Source: Pseudomonas sp. ICMP22404 | GTDB taxonomy: Bacteria > Pseudomonadota > Gammaproteobacteria > Pseudomonadales > Pseudomonadaceae | NCBI RefSeq assembly: GCF_006227205.1 | Contig: NZ_VCNG01000020.1 | Coordinates: 62,001 to 126,000, forward strand | Direction: 5' to 3' | DNA length: 64,000 bases | Shown: positions 16,635 to 25,307 of the stretch, piece by piece | How positions within the stretch are numbered: position 1 is the first letter of the stretch | How the letters are laid out: each line of letters starts with the position of its first letter | Program-made: the position numbers and the translations under genes | The notes under the pieces: model-generated | What the model saw: the letters and a program-made list of their open reading frames with translations, nothing else | Database searches by the model: none | Told to the model about the DNA's origin: nothing

Positions 16635-17075
16635 ATGGAATTGGTGGTTCATAGCTATTGCCTGAAAGGCGCACGTCAGGAGCCTCTGCTTTCCCCCGTC
16701 ACCCTGACACCGACCTCGTCGACCCTGACGGTCGCCGAGCTCATTCGCCTCACCGTTGCCGAACAGATCGCCGCGCTGTCGGTCCAGCACTGGCTGGAAC
16801 AGGCGGCCGTGCGCGAGGTGCTTGATCGCCAGTACCTGAGCGAGCGGGACATCCGCCGGCAAGCCGGTGAAGGCGCAATCGTCATGCCGCAAGCCAAGGC
16901 ATCCCCCCAACTGGACCTCGACGTCGAGATCGAGCGCGCCTTGAAGGGCTTTGAAAGCCTCGCATTCCGCGTCCTGCACAATGGCGTCATGCTGCAGAAC
17001 CTGGATGACCTCATCGATGTGAGCCCCCCTTCCACGATTGCGTTTATCCGTCTGATGCCGCTGGTTGGCGGATGA
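16635..17075 (+). CDS. Small protein with ubiquitin-like C-terminal pattern ending in Gly-Gly
   Basis: 146 residues, no family recognised by name. The start at 16635 follows GAGAGG at a good distance. The N-terminal 50 residues read as beta-turn-beta then an amphipathic helix (LTVAELIRLTVAEQIAAL). About 60 residues of charged helix follow. The end (FRVLHNGVMLQNLDDLID, then V-S-P-P-S-T-I-A-F-I-R-L-M-P-L-V-G-G) matches the spacing of the second half of ubiquitin and closes exactly at di-glycine. I infer a beta-grasp protein with a helical insert. It is 30 bp upstream of the DUF4132 gene, and the two are probably one operon. No E1-, E2- or JAB-type gene is visible nearby. Confidence 0.6.
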   Translation: MELVVHSYCLKGARQEPLLSPVTLTPTSSTLTVAELIRLTVAEQIAALSVQHWLEQAAVREVLDRQYLSERDIRRQAGEGAIVMPQAKASPQLDLDVEIERALKGFESLAFRVLHNGVMLQNLDDLIDVSPPSTIAFIRLMPLVGG

Positions 17076-17105
17076 TTCCTGTCGTTCATTTCTTCGGAAC
17101 CCCTC

Positions 17106-20036
17106 ATGCAATCACGTCGTCCTGTGCCCGACCAAGCCATACGCCTCGCTGCACTGGGAGCCTTCTGTGACAGCGCATTGGATACCTATCCCGAACTCAA
17201 TCGCCATGACGAATGCGAGCTCGATTTCTGGGATGGCATCGACTTCCTGCGCATTGCCAACGACTGGGTCAGGCAGCAGCCAGAGGAAGGCGCCAGGGCA
17301 CTGGCCGACGGTTTTGTGTTCCCGACCGTCTGGGATGACTTGAAAGACCGCCGCGACCAACAGCGCTACGGCCTGCAATATCGCATCTGCGATGCGTGGA
17401 TCACTGCTTACCCCGATGCTTACGCACTGGAGCAGATCGGTGCACGGCTGCAACACATGCTGCAATTTGCTTTCGAGGACAGCGACTATCCACTGCCCAC
17501 CGGTGACGACGATCCTGCCTATTACCGAAGACGTCCGGAACACGCCTGGGCCTTTCCCGATGTGTCGGACTGCATCAACCGCCTGAGCAACTACCCGCCC
17601 ACTCCGGCCTGGCAGACGTTCGCCGAATGGTTGCTGGACGGCAGTTGGAACCGTGTGCAGCCACCTTCCCCGCCTGATGAAGAGCAAAGGAGAGTCGCCG
17701 ACGCGTATACCTACGTGCACAAGGACATCGAGCGCATTGCTTTGGGCCTGATGGAAGCTGGCCAGTTCGATTACCCACGCTTCGTCCGGGCAGCCAACAC
17801 CTGGGGGCGCGCCATGATGTTCTATACAGACGACACGGGGCTCGACAGCGATGACCTGGAACTGAATCGGTACGCTGGTGAAACGTTCGACGAGGACGCC
17901 CCAGATGACGGGCCCCCTGAGGACGAGGGATTCGAGGCGGAACAATCTCTAAGTGAACATCCTCTGATTGAAGGGTCGGCCGACGTGCCACCCGAACTGG
18001 CGAACTTCACCGTTCGTTATGTCGAGGACGCCCTGGCCGGATTACCCGATAATGCCGAGAAGCTGGCCGACACCTTCCGTTCGGTGGAGGTCTATCAGAC
18101 CCGCTGGGTGCTGCTGGCCCTGGCGGTCATCGAACGGCTGGGCATGACACCTGACACCTTTCATGACAGCTTCGGCAATACGGCCGCGGTGCTCGAACGT
18201 TTCCTGTCGCTCCAGGCATTGCCCAGAGAGCAATCGGCAGAGCTGCTCGCGTCGCTGGCCGGTTTTTCAAGAAATACCCTGCTGACCGCCCTGCCCTACG
18301 CCGGGCACGCCAGCCGAGTGGTACTCGACGCGCTCGGCTGGGGTGATCTGCAAGCCTTCCAGCGTGAATACCTGAACATCGCCCTCGCACCTCAATCCGG
18401 CTGGGGCAGCGACCTGCCCAATACGTTGGATGCAACCGTGGGTGTGGTGGACCGCTACCTGCTGGACAAGGCGCTGACGGAAGCCGACCCGGAGCACTTG
18501 CGCGAATACCTCGCCGTACTCGCCCCCTCGCACTGGGCGTTTCCCGAAACCCGCGTGCTGTTCGACGCCTATCAAGGTATCGGACGACCCGCACTGGAAA
18601 AGAAGTTGACCCGCCACGCTCAGCCGGCAATGCGCATCTATGGGTTATTCCCTGTCACGCATTCGGACGACGTACGCCAGCGCTACCTGACGCTCAAGAA
18701 ATTGCACAAGGAGGTGCGTAAATACGGCCCCCAACGACAGGCAAACTCCCACGCGGCGATTCAGGCGGGGCTGGAAAACCTGGCGCGTGTGGCCAGTTAT
18801 CCCTCGGCGATTCGCCTGGAATGGGCCATGGAATCGGAGATCGCCGAATCCGCCCTGACAGCCGCCACCGTCGAGGGCTATGACGTCACGCTGGTGATCG
18901 ACGGCTTGTCGCCCACGTTGCGCATCTGCAAAGCCGGAAAGACGCTCAAGAGCGCACCGCCGGCGATTCGCAAAAACGCTGACTTCGTCGCCCTCAAAGC
19001 CCAGCAGACCCAACTCCAGGAACAGATCGCACGCTTCTGCCGCACCCTGGAAACGATGATGAGCAGCGGCGAAACCCTGACCCTGGATGTCCTGAAAACC
19101 CTGCTGAGGATGCCCGCCGTTCGCCTGCTGCTGGAACAGCTGATCGTGCAAGCCGATGACGCGGTGCTGGGCTGGCTCGACAGCGCAACACTGACGGTGA
19201 CCGACCTTGAGGGCCGTCAATACGCCATTGAACAGAACCTGCGCATTGCTCACCCTTTTCATCTGTTCACCGCAGGACAACTGTCGGCCTGGCAGAAAGA
19301 AGTCGTCAGCCGTCGCCGCGTACAGCCGTTCAAGCAGGCCTTTCGCGAGCTGTATCTGCTGACCCCCGCCGAGCGCAGTACGCGCTTGTGGTCCAATCGA
19401 TTTGTCGGCCACCGCCTGAGAGGCAAAGTAGCCGCGCGGTTGCTGCAGGTCCGCAACTGGTCGACCTCAAGCGTCGACGACATCTATTACGAGAGCAAGG
19501 AACACGGCATCCACGCCACGTTCAACTTTCTGGATACCGGCCATTACCTGTCAGAAACGGAACACTTCACTTTCGACACGATTGCGTTCTATCGCGACCA
19601 GAAAGCGCTGCCGCTTGAACAGGTACCGCCCCTGCTGTTTTCGGAAGTCATGCGTGATGCCGACCTGCTGGTTTCCGTGGCCCACGCCGCGGACGGCTAC
19701 AGCACCAGTCACGAAACCCTGCAGCGACGCGCCGAACTGATCGGCGAACTGATTCAGGGGCTGGGACTGCAAAACGTCAAATGTGAGGGTCATTTCCTGC
19801 ACATTACCGGCCAGCGCGCGAACTACCGCATTCATCTGGGCAGCGCAGCCATCCATATCGAACCCGGTAACTACCTGTGCATCGTCCCTGCTGGCGCCAG
19901 CGCTCCCGAGCTCTACCTGCCGTTCGCCGACACCGACCGGAAAATGACCGAAGTGCTGAGCAAGATGTTTTTGCTGCAAGACGACATGAACATCACTGAC
20001 AGCCAGATATTGGAGCAGATACAGCGGGGGAGCTGA
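17106..20036 (+). CDS. DUF4132 domain-containing large protein
   Basis: 976 residues, cytosolic, mostly alpha-helical. The region about 610-800 (GKTLKSAPPAIRKNADFVAL, then 'FRELYLLTPAERSTRLWSNR', 'F-V-G-H-R-L-R-G-K-V-A') matches my memory of DUF4132. The last ~110 residues (LIGELIQGLGLQNVKCEGHF to LLQDD) match the small domain that regularly ends such proteins. An acidic linker (about 255-285) divides the N-terminal helical part from the rest. DUF4132 proteins relate to E. coli MolR and occur in poorly understood, possibly conflict-related, loci. The immediate upstream partner is the Gly-Gly-ended small protein. Confidence 0.75.
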   Translation: MQSRRPVPDQAIRLAALGAFCDSALDTYPELNRHDECELDFWDGIDFLRIANDWVRQQPEEGARALADGFVFPTVWDDLKDRRDQQRYGLQYRICDAWITAYPDAYALEQIGARLQHMLQFAFEDSDYPLPTGDDDPAYYRRRPEHAWAFPDVSDCINRLSNYPPTPAWQTFAEWLLDGSWNRVQPPSPPDEEQRRVADAYTYVHKDIERIALGLMEAGQFDYPRFVRAANTWGRAMMFYTDDTGLDSDDLELNRYAGETFDEDAPDDGPPEDEGFEAEQSLSEHPLIEGSADVPPELANFTVRYVEDALAGLPDNAEKLADTFRSVEVYQTRWVLLALAVIERLGMTPDTFHDSFGNTAAVLERFLSLQALPREQSAELLASLAGFSRNTLLTALPYAGHASRVVLDALGWGDLQAFQREYLNIALAPQSGWGSDLPNTLDATVGVVDRYLLDKALTEADPEHLREYLAVLAPSHWAFPETRVLFDAYQGIGRPALEKKLTRHAQPAMRIYGLFPVTHSDDVRQRYLTLKKLHKEVRKYGPQRQANSHAAIQAGLENLARVASYPSAIRLEWAMESEIAESALTAATVEGYDVTLVIDGLSPTLRICKAGKTLKSAPPAIRKNADFVALKAQQTQLQEQIARFCRTLETMMSSGETLTLDVLKTLLRMPAVRLLLEQLIVQADDAVLGWLDSATLTVTDLEGRQYAIEQNLRIAHPFHLFTAGQLSAWQKEVVSRRRVQPFKQAFRELYLLTPAERSTRLWSNRFVGHRLRGKVAARLLQVRNWSTSSVDDIYYESKEHGIHATFNFLDTGHYLSETEHFTFDTIAFYRDQKALPLEQVPPLLFSEVMRDADLLVSVAHAADGYSTSHETLQRRAELIGELIQGLGLQNVKCEGHFLHITGQRANYRIHLGSAAIHIEPGNYLCIVPAGASAPELYLPFADTDRKMTEVLSKMFLLQDDMNITDSQILEQIQRGS

Positions 20037-20107
20037 TGGCGGGCTTTGTTCGGTAAATGCCCCGGCATCGGTTGCCGACTGAGCAGCTCTGAACCAAACG
20101 CCTGAAA

Positions 20108-20136
20108 CGAAAAAGCCCAGCGGGGTAGCTGGGCCT
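20108..20136 (-). terminator. Rho-independent terminator of the YhaV operon
   Basis: Read on the minus strand: GCCCAGC-TACCCC-GCTGGGC followed by TTTTTCG, about 20 bp after the toxin stop codon. On the plus strand the stem is not followed by a T-run, so it serves the minus-strand operon. Confidence 0.75.
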
Positions 20137-20154
20137 TATAAGCAGCGAACGGCT

Positions 20155-20664
20155 TTATTCTTCTTCCGTCCCCGTCGTAGAACTTCCGTATTCCAAGACT
20201 TCGCAAGCAGCTATCAGGTCTGTGTAGGAGTTCGGCATTTTCCCGTTTAGGAGCATTGCGGTAAAAACTGCATACACATCATTTTTGTCGCCATCCTTCC
20301 TCAGCGTTCTCTCATCATTGAGCCATGCGTAAATAATAGTCTTCGGGGCCTCGGTTCTGAACTGAAAAAACAAGCGATACCGTGGAGGCAGCCCTTGCTT
20401 CTTTACTCGAAACCAGTGCTTGAAATCCCGCCCCAGCGTTTTACCTTGGCGATAGCAGGTATGGGTTGGATCAGACGGAACATTTATGAGGATATTCGCG
20501 CTCACTGCATCGAACAACTTATAAACCGGATGATGGTGAAAGCCTTCCGGGTCATTAGCTATAACCCGCTCGACGGAGACGGTGATCTCCTCGAGACGCG
20601 CAATGAATAATGGGTGAGCATAGAGTGCCCACCCATTTTCGATATGAATCGTGCTTTCGGTCAC
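20155..20664 (-). CDS. yhaV: YhaV-family toxin (type II toxin-antitoxin)
   Basis: 169 residues with the YhaV family layout: NGWALYAHPLF near the start, G-K-T-L-G in the middle, W-F-R-V-K-K, 'RYRLFFQF', A-W-L-N-D-E-x-T-L-R-K-x-G and D-V-Y-A-V-F near the end. In the E. coli PrlF-YhaV pair the toxin is a ribonuclease held inactive by PrlF. The start is GTG at 20664, two bases after the stop of the partner gene, so the genes are co-translated. The middle and C-terminus carry ~15 extra residues compared with E. coli YhaV. Confidence 0.85.
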   Translation of the reverse strand: MTESTIHIENGWALYAHPLFIARLEEITVSVERVIANDPEGFHHHPVYKLFDAVSANILINVPSDPTHTCYRQGKTLGRDFKHWFRVKKQGLPPRYRLFFQFRTEAPKTIIYAWLNDERTLRKDGDKNDVYAVFTAMLLNGKMPNSYTDLIAACEVLEYGSSTTGTEEE

Positions 20665-20666
20665 GC

Positions 20667-20867
20667 TTAGCCTTCTTGCAGCTCGCGACGACGATTATCA
20701 TCTGCCTGATTGCGAATAGCTTGGATTCGCTGCAACAGGCCGCGAGGGATAGGCTGGATATCCTCAGGATTTTCCTTGATATCCCTATCAAGCAGATCAA
20801 GAAATTCGATACCTGCTTGGATCTCCGCCTTTCTTTCGGTAAACGAGACGACATTGCCTTTAGACAT
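20667..20867 (-). CDS. Putative antitoxin of the YhaV toxin, non-PrlF type
   Basis: 66 residues starting at the ATG at 20867 behind GGAGAGAAG; a longer frame to 20885 lacks a ribosome site. The sequence (MSKGNVVSFTERKAEIQAGI, then 'EFLDLLDRDIKENPEDIQP', I-P-R-G-L-L-Q-R-I) is helical and acidic/basic mixed. It shows no AbrB/SpoVT swapped-hairpin pattern, which is what PrlF antitoxins use. Its place directly upstream of, and coupled to, the toxin is the only reason for calling it an antitoxin. Confidence 0.65.
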   Translation of the reverse strand: MSKGNVVSFTERKAEIQAGIEFLDLLDRDIKENPEDIQPIPRGLLQRIQAIRNQADDNRRRELQEG

Positions 20868-21258
20868 GACTTCTCTCCATCGCAAAATTTTTCCTGCAGT
20901 GTTAGCAGGACGTAGCCTGTACCCATCATAGTGAGCACAGCCCTATAGGGCTTCTCCGTGCCCTCTGTAGGATCACTGTAGATCACTATGGTTCAGGAGG
21001 AATGCATTTAACACTATCAAAGCCGAATAAAGGAAGCATGATGATGTAACAAAAAGGCGAGACTGATGGATGACCAGACAAAAGGAAAACTCATATCAGA
21101 CTTAAGCCAGCCCGCGCCCTGTGTCGTCATGAGATCCCCTACGATGGATCTGGGCTCCCCAGACCTCGTCGCGCTATTCGTAGTAGCCGATGCGTCGATA
21201 ATGACGTGAGCATGGGGGAATGACATCAGCATCCATTCCCCCAAAATCCCCCCAACAC
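20868..21258. other. Intergenic region upstream of the YhaV pair, no gene seen
   Basis: About 390 bp between the toxin-antitoxin start and the tRNA-Ser terminator. It is more AT-rich than the surroundings, and the short frames here have no ribosome site or plausible product. It should hold the toxin-antitoxin promoter (the GTGATCTACAG-type short repeats near 20970-20990 may be part of an operator). Its position beside a tRNA gene is typical of island remnants, but I see no duplicated tRNA end or integrase. Confidence 0.4.
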
Positions 21259-21294
21259 AAAAAACCCCGAGGCGGCTAAGCACTCGGGGCTTTT
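21259..21294 (-). terminator. Terminator of tRNA-Ser
   Basis: On the minus strand: AAGCCCCGAGTG, loop, CCTCGGGGTTTTTTG, immediately downstream of the tRNA-Ser 3' end. Confidence 0.85.
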
Positions 21295-21301
21295 CTATAT
21301 A

Positions 21302-21391
21302 TGGCGGAGAGATAGGGATTTGAACCCTAGGTACTGTCGCCAGTACAACGGATTTCGAATCCGTCCCGTTCGGCCACTCCGGCATCTCTCC
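21302..21391 (-). tRNA. tRNA-Ser (CGA anticodon)
   Basis: 90 nt on the minus strand from GGAGAGATGCCGGAGTGGCC to an encoded CCA. The anticodon stem ACGGA/TCCGT encloses the loop TTCGAAA (anticodon CGA). A long variable arm typical of class II tRNAs (TTGTACTGGCGACAGTACC) and a T-arm GGGTTCAAATCC are present. Confidence 0.97.
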
Positions 21392-21474
21392 AGTGGCGCG
21401 CATCATACCAGCACATTCGCCGGAAGCGAACCCCCGAGCGAATTTTTTTCCGTGCTATCAGATGCTTGCGTCGA

Positions 21475-22188
21475 TTACAGCGGCACACCCAGGCGTTGGG
21501 CGACTTCTTCGTAGGCTTCGATGACGTCACCGAGGCCCTGGCGGAAGCGGTCCTTGTCCATCTTCTTCTTGGTGGCCTTGTCCCAGAGACGGCAGCCGTC
21601 CGGGCTGAATTCGTCGCCCAGGACAATGGAGCCATCGCTGAACACGCCGAACTCAAGCTTGAAGTCCACCAGCAGCAGGCCGGCGTCGTCGAACAGCTTG
21701 CTCAGCACTTCGTTGACCTTGAGGGACAGCTCCTTCATGCGCGCCAGTTGCTCGGCGGTGCCCCAGCCGAATGCCACGACGTGGGATTCGTTGATGAACG
21801 GGTCGCCCTTGGCATCGTCCTTCAGGAACAGCTCGAAGGTGTAAGGATTGAGCTTCATGCCCTCTTCCACACCCAGGCGCTTGACCAGGCTGCCGGCGGC
21901 GTAGTTACGCACGACGCATTCCACCGGGATCATGTCCAGTTTCTTGACCAGGCATTCGTTGTCGCCCAGCAGCTTGTCGAACTGGGTCGGCACGCCGGCG
22001 GCTTCGAGTTTCTGCATGATGAAGGCGTTGAACTTGTTGTTCACCATGCCCTTGCGGTCCAGCTGTTCGATGCGCTTGCCGTCGAACGCCGAGGTGTCGT
22101 TGCGAAACAGCAGGATCAAGCGGTCAGCGTCGTCGGTCTTGTAAACCGATTTGGCTTTGCCGCGGTAGAGTTCTTCACGTTTTTCCAT
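21475..22188 (-). CDS. purC: Phosphoribosylaminoimidazole-succinocarboxamide synthase (SAICAR synthetase)
   Basis: 237 residues, the full PurC length. It joins aspartate to CAIR with ATP in purine synthesis. The family N-terminus (MEKREELYRGKAKSVYKTDD), 'RNDTSAFDGKR', P-V-E-C-V-V-R-N-Y-A-A-G-S and 'EFGVFSDGSIVLGDEFSPD' are all present. It lies 28 bp downstream of the MBL hydrolase gene in the Pseudomonas order dapA-bamC-MBL-purC, probably one transcript. Confidence 0.97.
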   Translation of the reverse strand: MEKREELYRGKAKSVYKTDDADRLILLFRNDTSAFDGKRIEQLDRKGMVNNKFNAFIMQKLEAAGVPTQFDKLLGDNECLVKKLDMIPVECVVRNYAAGSLVKRLGVEEGMKLNPYTFELFLKDDAKGDPFINESHVVAFGWGTAEQLARMKELSLKVNEVLSKLFDDAGLLLVDFKLEFGVFSDGSIVLGDEFSPDGCRLWDKATKKKMDKDRFRQGLGDVIEAYEEVAQRLGVPL

Positions 22189-22216
22189 GATGGGCTCCGC
22201 TTGCTAAGTAGATGGG

Positions 22217-22975
22217 CTAGGCGATATGTCGCCAGTCGAGCCCTGAATCTTGATCGGCCAGTTGCAGCCAGTCCGGGTCGCACCCAAGGGTGTCGACAAA
22301 ACATTGCCGGGCCAGCTGCGGCAGGTTGTTCTTGCTGCTCAGATGGGCCAGGACCAGGTGTTGCAAGCCCTGCCAGCCCAACTCGGCCACCAGGTACGCC
22401 GCCTGGTGGTTGTTCAAATGTCCGCGTTCCCCGCCTACCCGTTGCTTGAGAAAGTACGGGTAATAACCACGAGCCAACATGTCGCGACAGTGGTTGGATT
22501 CGATCATCAAGGCATCGAGATCCCGATAACTGTCCATGACCCTGTCGCAATACGACCCCAGGTCAGTCAACAAGCCGAAACGCCGCTCGCCGTCGCTGAA
22601 CACATACTGCGTCGGCTCCCGGGCATCGTGGGCCACGCTGACCACGTCGATGTCCAGGGCGCCGATGCGCAGTTGCTCGCCACCGGCCACGAAACCGGCT
22701 GGCTCGATGGGCTTGCGCAGGCCCTCCGACGTTCCACGACTGAGGTAGACCGGCAGATTGTAGCGCCGGGACAGCAAACCCACGCCATGCACGTGGTCGG
22801 CATGTTCGTGGGTCACGAGTATCGCGCTCAGTTGCGCCGGATGCACACCCAGGCGCAGCAGGCGTTTCTCGGTTTCCCGCAAGGAGAAACCACAGTCGAC
22901 CAGCACATACGTACCGGCGCTGGCTACCAGCGTGCCGTTCCCTTGGCTACCGCTGCCGAGAACGGCAAAACGCAT
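22217..22975 (-). CDS. Metallo-beta-lactamase fold hydrolase
   Basis: 252 residues with the two-metal MBL core. T-H-E-H-A-D-H (His56, His58, Asp60, His61) is at the metal site, the start is F-A-V-L-G-S-G-S-Q-G-N, and a later L-A-H-L-S-S-K-N-N-L gives a further ligand. It resembles the YycJ/WalJ group of exonuclease-like hydrolases by the GSGSxGN start. The substrate is not determinable. It starts 4 bp after the bamC stop, consistent with an operon. Confidence 0.9.
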   Translation of the reverse strand: MRFAVLGSGSQGNGTLVASAGTYVLVDCGFSLRETEKRLLRLGVHPAQLSAILVTHEHADHVHGVGLLSRRYNLPVYLSRGTSEGLRKPIEPAGFVAGGEQLRIGALDIDVVSVAHDAREPTQYVFSDGERRFGLLTDLGSYCDRVMDSYRDLDALMIESNHCRDMLARGYYPYFLKQRVGGERGHLNNHQAAYLVAELGWQGLQHLVLAHLSSKNNLPQLARQCFVDTLGCDPDWLQLADQDSGLDWRHIA

Positions 22976-22979
22976 CGGA

Positions 22980-24095
22980 TCAGCCCAGGTTGTCCTGAAT
23001 CACACCCAGCACCTTGCGGGCCACTTCGGCCGGCGCCACGGTGTTGATATTTTTCTCGACGGTCACCTGGACGTTGTCGCCCACTTTGCTCAGACGAACC
23101 TGATAGCGCTCGGCACGGGCCTCGATTTCTTCCTTGTTCGGCTTGCCGCCGAACAGACCACTGAAGAAGCCGGGCTTCTCGTCTTTCTTCTCGGCTTTTT
23201 CGGCGAGGTTGATGTAGTACAGGCCCAGGCTGCGGTTGATATCTTCAACCCGCCATTCGCCCTGCTCCAGCGCACGGCCAACGCTCGACCACGCACGGTC
23301 CAGGTCGGAGCCGACGTTGAGCACCGGGTTGCCGCTGCCGTCTTCGGTCAGGCTGACACGGCTCGGCGTGTCGAAATCCCGGGAAGCCAGCATCGAAACC
23401 GAACCGCCCTGCTCTGCGGAACGGCTCATGCTGGCAAGCATGTCGTCCACCAGCGCAGCGTCGAGGCCGGTATTGACCGAACGGTTGGTGAACGCCACGT
23501 CGGCGGTGCTGCCGGCAGGACGTTCGGCACTGACCACATAGATTTCACTGGTATTGCGCTGCACGCCCGGCTCGATACGTACCCGCACGCGGGATTCACT
23601 GTCGCTGGCGACACCGGCGGCACTCAGACGCTTGCCCATGGCGGCGGACAGTTCATCGGCGTGTTGCCAGGTGGTGGTGAACTCGCCGGTCTGCGGACGC
23701 TGTTCATCGATGCGGAAACCGTTGTCCTGGAAGAACTGGATCGCCACTGGCCAGACTTCGGCCGGAGGGTGCTGGGCCATGACCCAACGTGAATCGCCAC
23801 TCTTCTGCAGGGTGTAGTCGCTGGCATCGGCGATAGCCGACAGCGGCTGCGGACGAGGAACCTCATATTCGCCCTTGGTGGTGTCGTCGGCCACGTTGCG
23901 CGGGATCGGCAGCAGCGGATCCAGACGCTTGGCGACATGGACATCCGGCGGCAGTTGCATCGGTGCAGTCTGTTGCGCGTTCAGGTAATCGCTACCACGA
24001 TCGCGGAAGTAACCTTCCGGGCCCCAGATCCACCCACAGCCACTGGTGCTGGAGATAATCAAGGCAAGTGCGGAAAGTCCGGCAATTCGCTTCAT
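22980..24095 (-). CDS. bamC: Outer membrane assembly lipoprotein BamC
   Basis: 371 residues. The start at 24095 (MKRIAGLSALALIISSTSGC) gives a lipoprotein signal with Cys20 as the lipidated residue; the longer frame upstream would hide this signal. BamC is an accessory lipoprotein of the BAM complex that folds beta-barrels into the outer membrane. An unstructured N-terminal lasso is followed by two helix-grip domains, matching the spacing here. It lies 17 bp downstream of dapA, the usual enterobacterial and pseudomonad pairing. Confidence 0.93.
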   Translation of the reverse strand: MKRIAGLSALALIISSTSGCGWIWGPEGYFRDRGSDYLNAQQTAPMQLPPDVHVAKRLDPLLPIPRNVADDTTKGEYEVPRPQPLSAIADASDYTLQKSGDSRWVMAQHPPAEVWPVAIQFFQDNGFRIDEQRPQTGEFTTTWQHADELSAAMGKRLSAAGVASDSESRVRVRIEPGVQRNTSEIYVVSAERPAGSTADVAFTNRSVNTGLDAALVDDMLASMSRSAEQGGSVSMLASRDFDTPSRVSLTEDGSGNPVLNVGSDLDRAWSSVGRALEQGEWRVEDINRSLGLYYINLAEKAEKKDEKPGFFSGLFGGKPNKEEIEARAERYQVRLSKVGDNVQVTVEKNINTVAPAEVARKVLGVIQDNLG

Positions 24096-24112
24096 GCGGT
24101 GTACTTCCTCAA

Positions 24113-24991
24113 TTAAACCAGGACGCCGGACTGGCGCATGGCCTGCCGCAGCGGTTCGTGACAGGCGTTGCTCAGCCAGGTAAGCGGCAGGCGGATGCCT
24201 TCGTGCATCAGGCCCATTTCCACCAGCGCCCACTTCACCGGGATCGGGTTGGCTTCGATGAACAGGTCCTTGTGCAGCGGCATCAGTTTTTCGTTGATGG
24301 CCCGTGCGGTCTCTGCGTCGCCCTTGAGCGCGGCTTCACACAGGTCGGCCATTTCACGCGGCGCGACGTTGGCGGTGACGGAAATGTTGCCCTTGCCGCC
24401 CATCAGGATCAGCTCGACCGCCGTCGGATCGTCACCGGACAGCACGATGAAGTCCTTGCCCACGCCATCAAGGATGGCCTTGGCGCGCTTCAGGTCGCCG
24501 GTGGCTTCCTTGATGCCGATGATATTCGGGACGGTCGACAGGCGGATCACGGTCTCGGCCTGCATGTCGCAGGAGGTGCGGCCGGGAACGTTATAGAGGA
24601 TCTGCGGGATGTCGACCGCTTCGGCGATATGCTTGAAGTGCTGGTACAGGCCTTCCTGGGTAGGCCGGTTGTAGTACGGAACGACGAGCAGGCAGGCGTC
24701 GGCACCGGCTTCCTTGGCGTTGCGGGTCAGCTCGACAGCTTCGCGGGTCGAGTTGGCGCCAGTACCGGCGATGACCGGAATGCGACCGTTGACCTGCTTG
24801 ACCACGGCACGGATGACTTCGATGTGCTCGTTGACATCGAGGGTCGCAGACTCGCCGGTGGTACCGACGGCGACAATGGCATGGGTGCCGTTTTCAAGGT
24901 GGAAGTCCACGAGTTTGCTGAGGCTGGCCCAGTCAAGACGCCCTTGTGCATCCATGGGTGTGACCAGTGCCACCATACTGCCCGCAATCAT
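24113..24991 (-). CDS. dapA: 4-hydroxy-tetrahydrodipicolinate synthase
   Basis: 292 residues, full length. It condenses pyruvate with aspartate semialdehyde at the start of lysine and diaminopimelate synthesis. The Schiff-base Lys161 (IIGIKEATGD), Tyr133 (LYNVPGRTS) and the G-T-T-G-E-S motif near 43-48 are all visible. I chose the start at 24991 (MIAGSMVALVTPM); an upstream in-frame codon would add 16 residues lacking family character. It is the first gene of the dapA-bamC-MBL-purC set. Confidence 0.97.
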   Translation of the reverse strand: MIAGSMVALVTPMDAQGRLDWASLSKLVDFHLENGTHAIVAVGTTGESATLDVNEHIEVIRAVVKQVNGRIPVIAGTGANSTREAVELTRNAKEAGADACLLVVPYYNRPTQEGLYQHFKHIAEAVDIPQILYNVPGRTSCDMQAETVIRLSTVPNIIGIKEATGDLKRAKAILDGVGKDFIVLSGDDPTAVELILMGGKGNISVTANVAPREMADLCEAALKGDAETARAINEKLMPLHKDLFIEANPIPVKWALVEMGLMHEGIRLPLTWLSNACHEPLRQAMRQSGVLV

Positions 24992-25307
24992 GAAACCGCT
25001 CCTGCCGGAAAAAGAGAGCCGTAATGGTACTGGCGCCAAGATGCTTGTACAAGCGAACTCCCATTCCCCTTGGCGATGGTTTTCGCTACCCTTCAGACTT
25101 TGATCGGTACCGACACGCTCACAGGCCGGTTCCCAGCCTCCGTTTTCGTCGCCACAAGCCCCGATCCTGCGTTTGCCCTGGCGTATTTCCCCTCTGTTGC
25201 GGAATGCCGCGCAACCCCAGGCACCGGGCTTGAGTCGTTCGCTTTCGCAGGCCGGCGCCGTGCAGGGTGGTGTAGGTATCGACCGCTCATCGCTTTAGGA
25301 ATGCTGC
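24992..25307. promoter_or_regulatory. Divergent promoter region dapA / gcvR
   Basis: 316 bp between divergent start codons with no credible gene. A 12-bp palindrome GCTTGTACAAGC sits at 25043-25054, about 50 bp upstream of dapA. No riboswitch-like structure is obvious. Confidence 0.4.

Noticed and set aside
21017..21406. 129-codon minus-strand frame
   Set aside because: It runs straight through the tRNA-Ser gene and its terminator, so it cannot be a normal gene.
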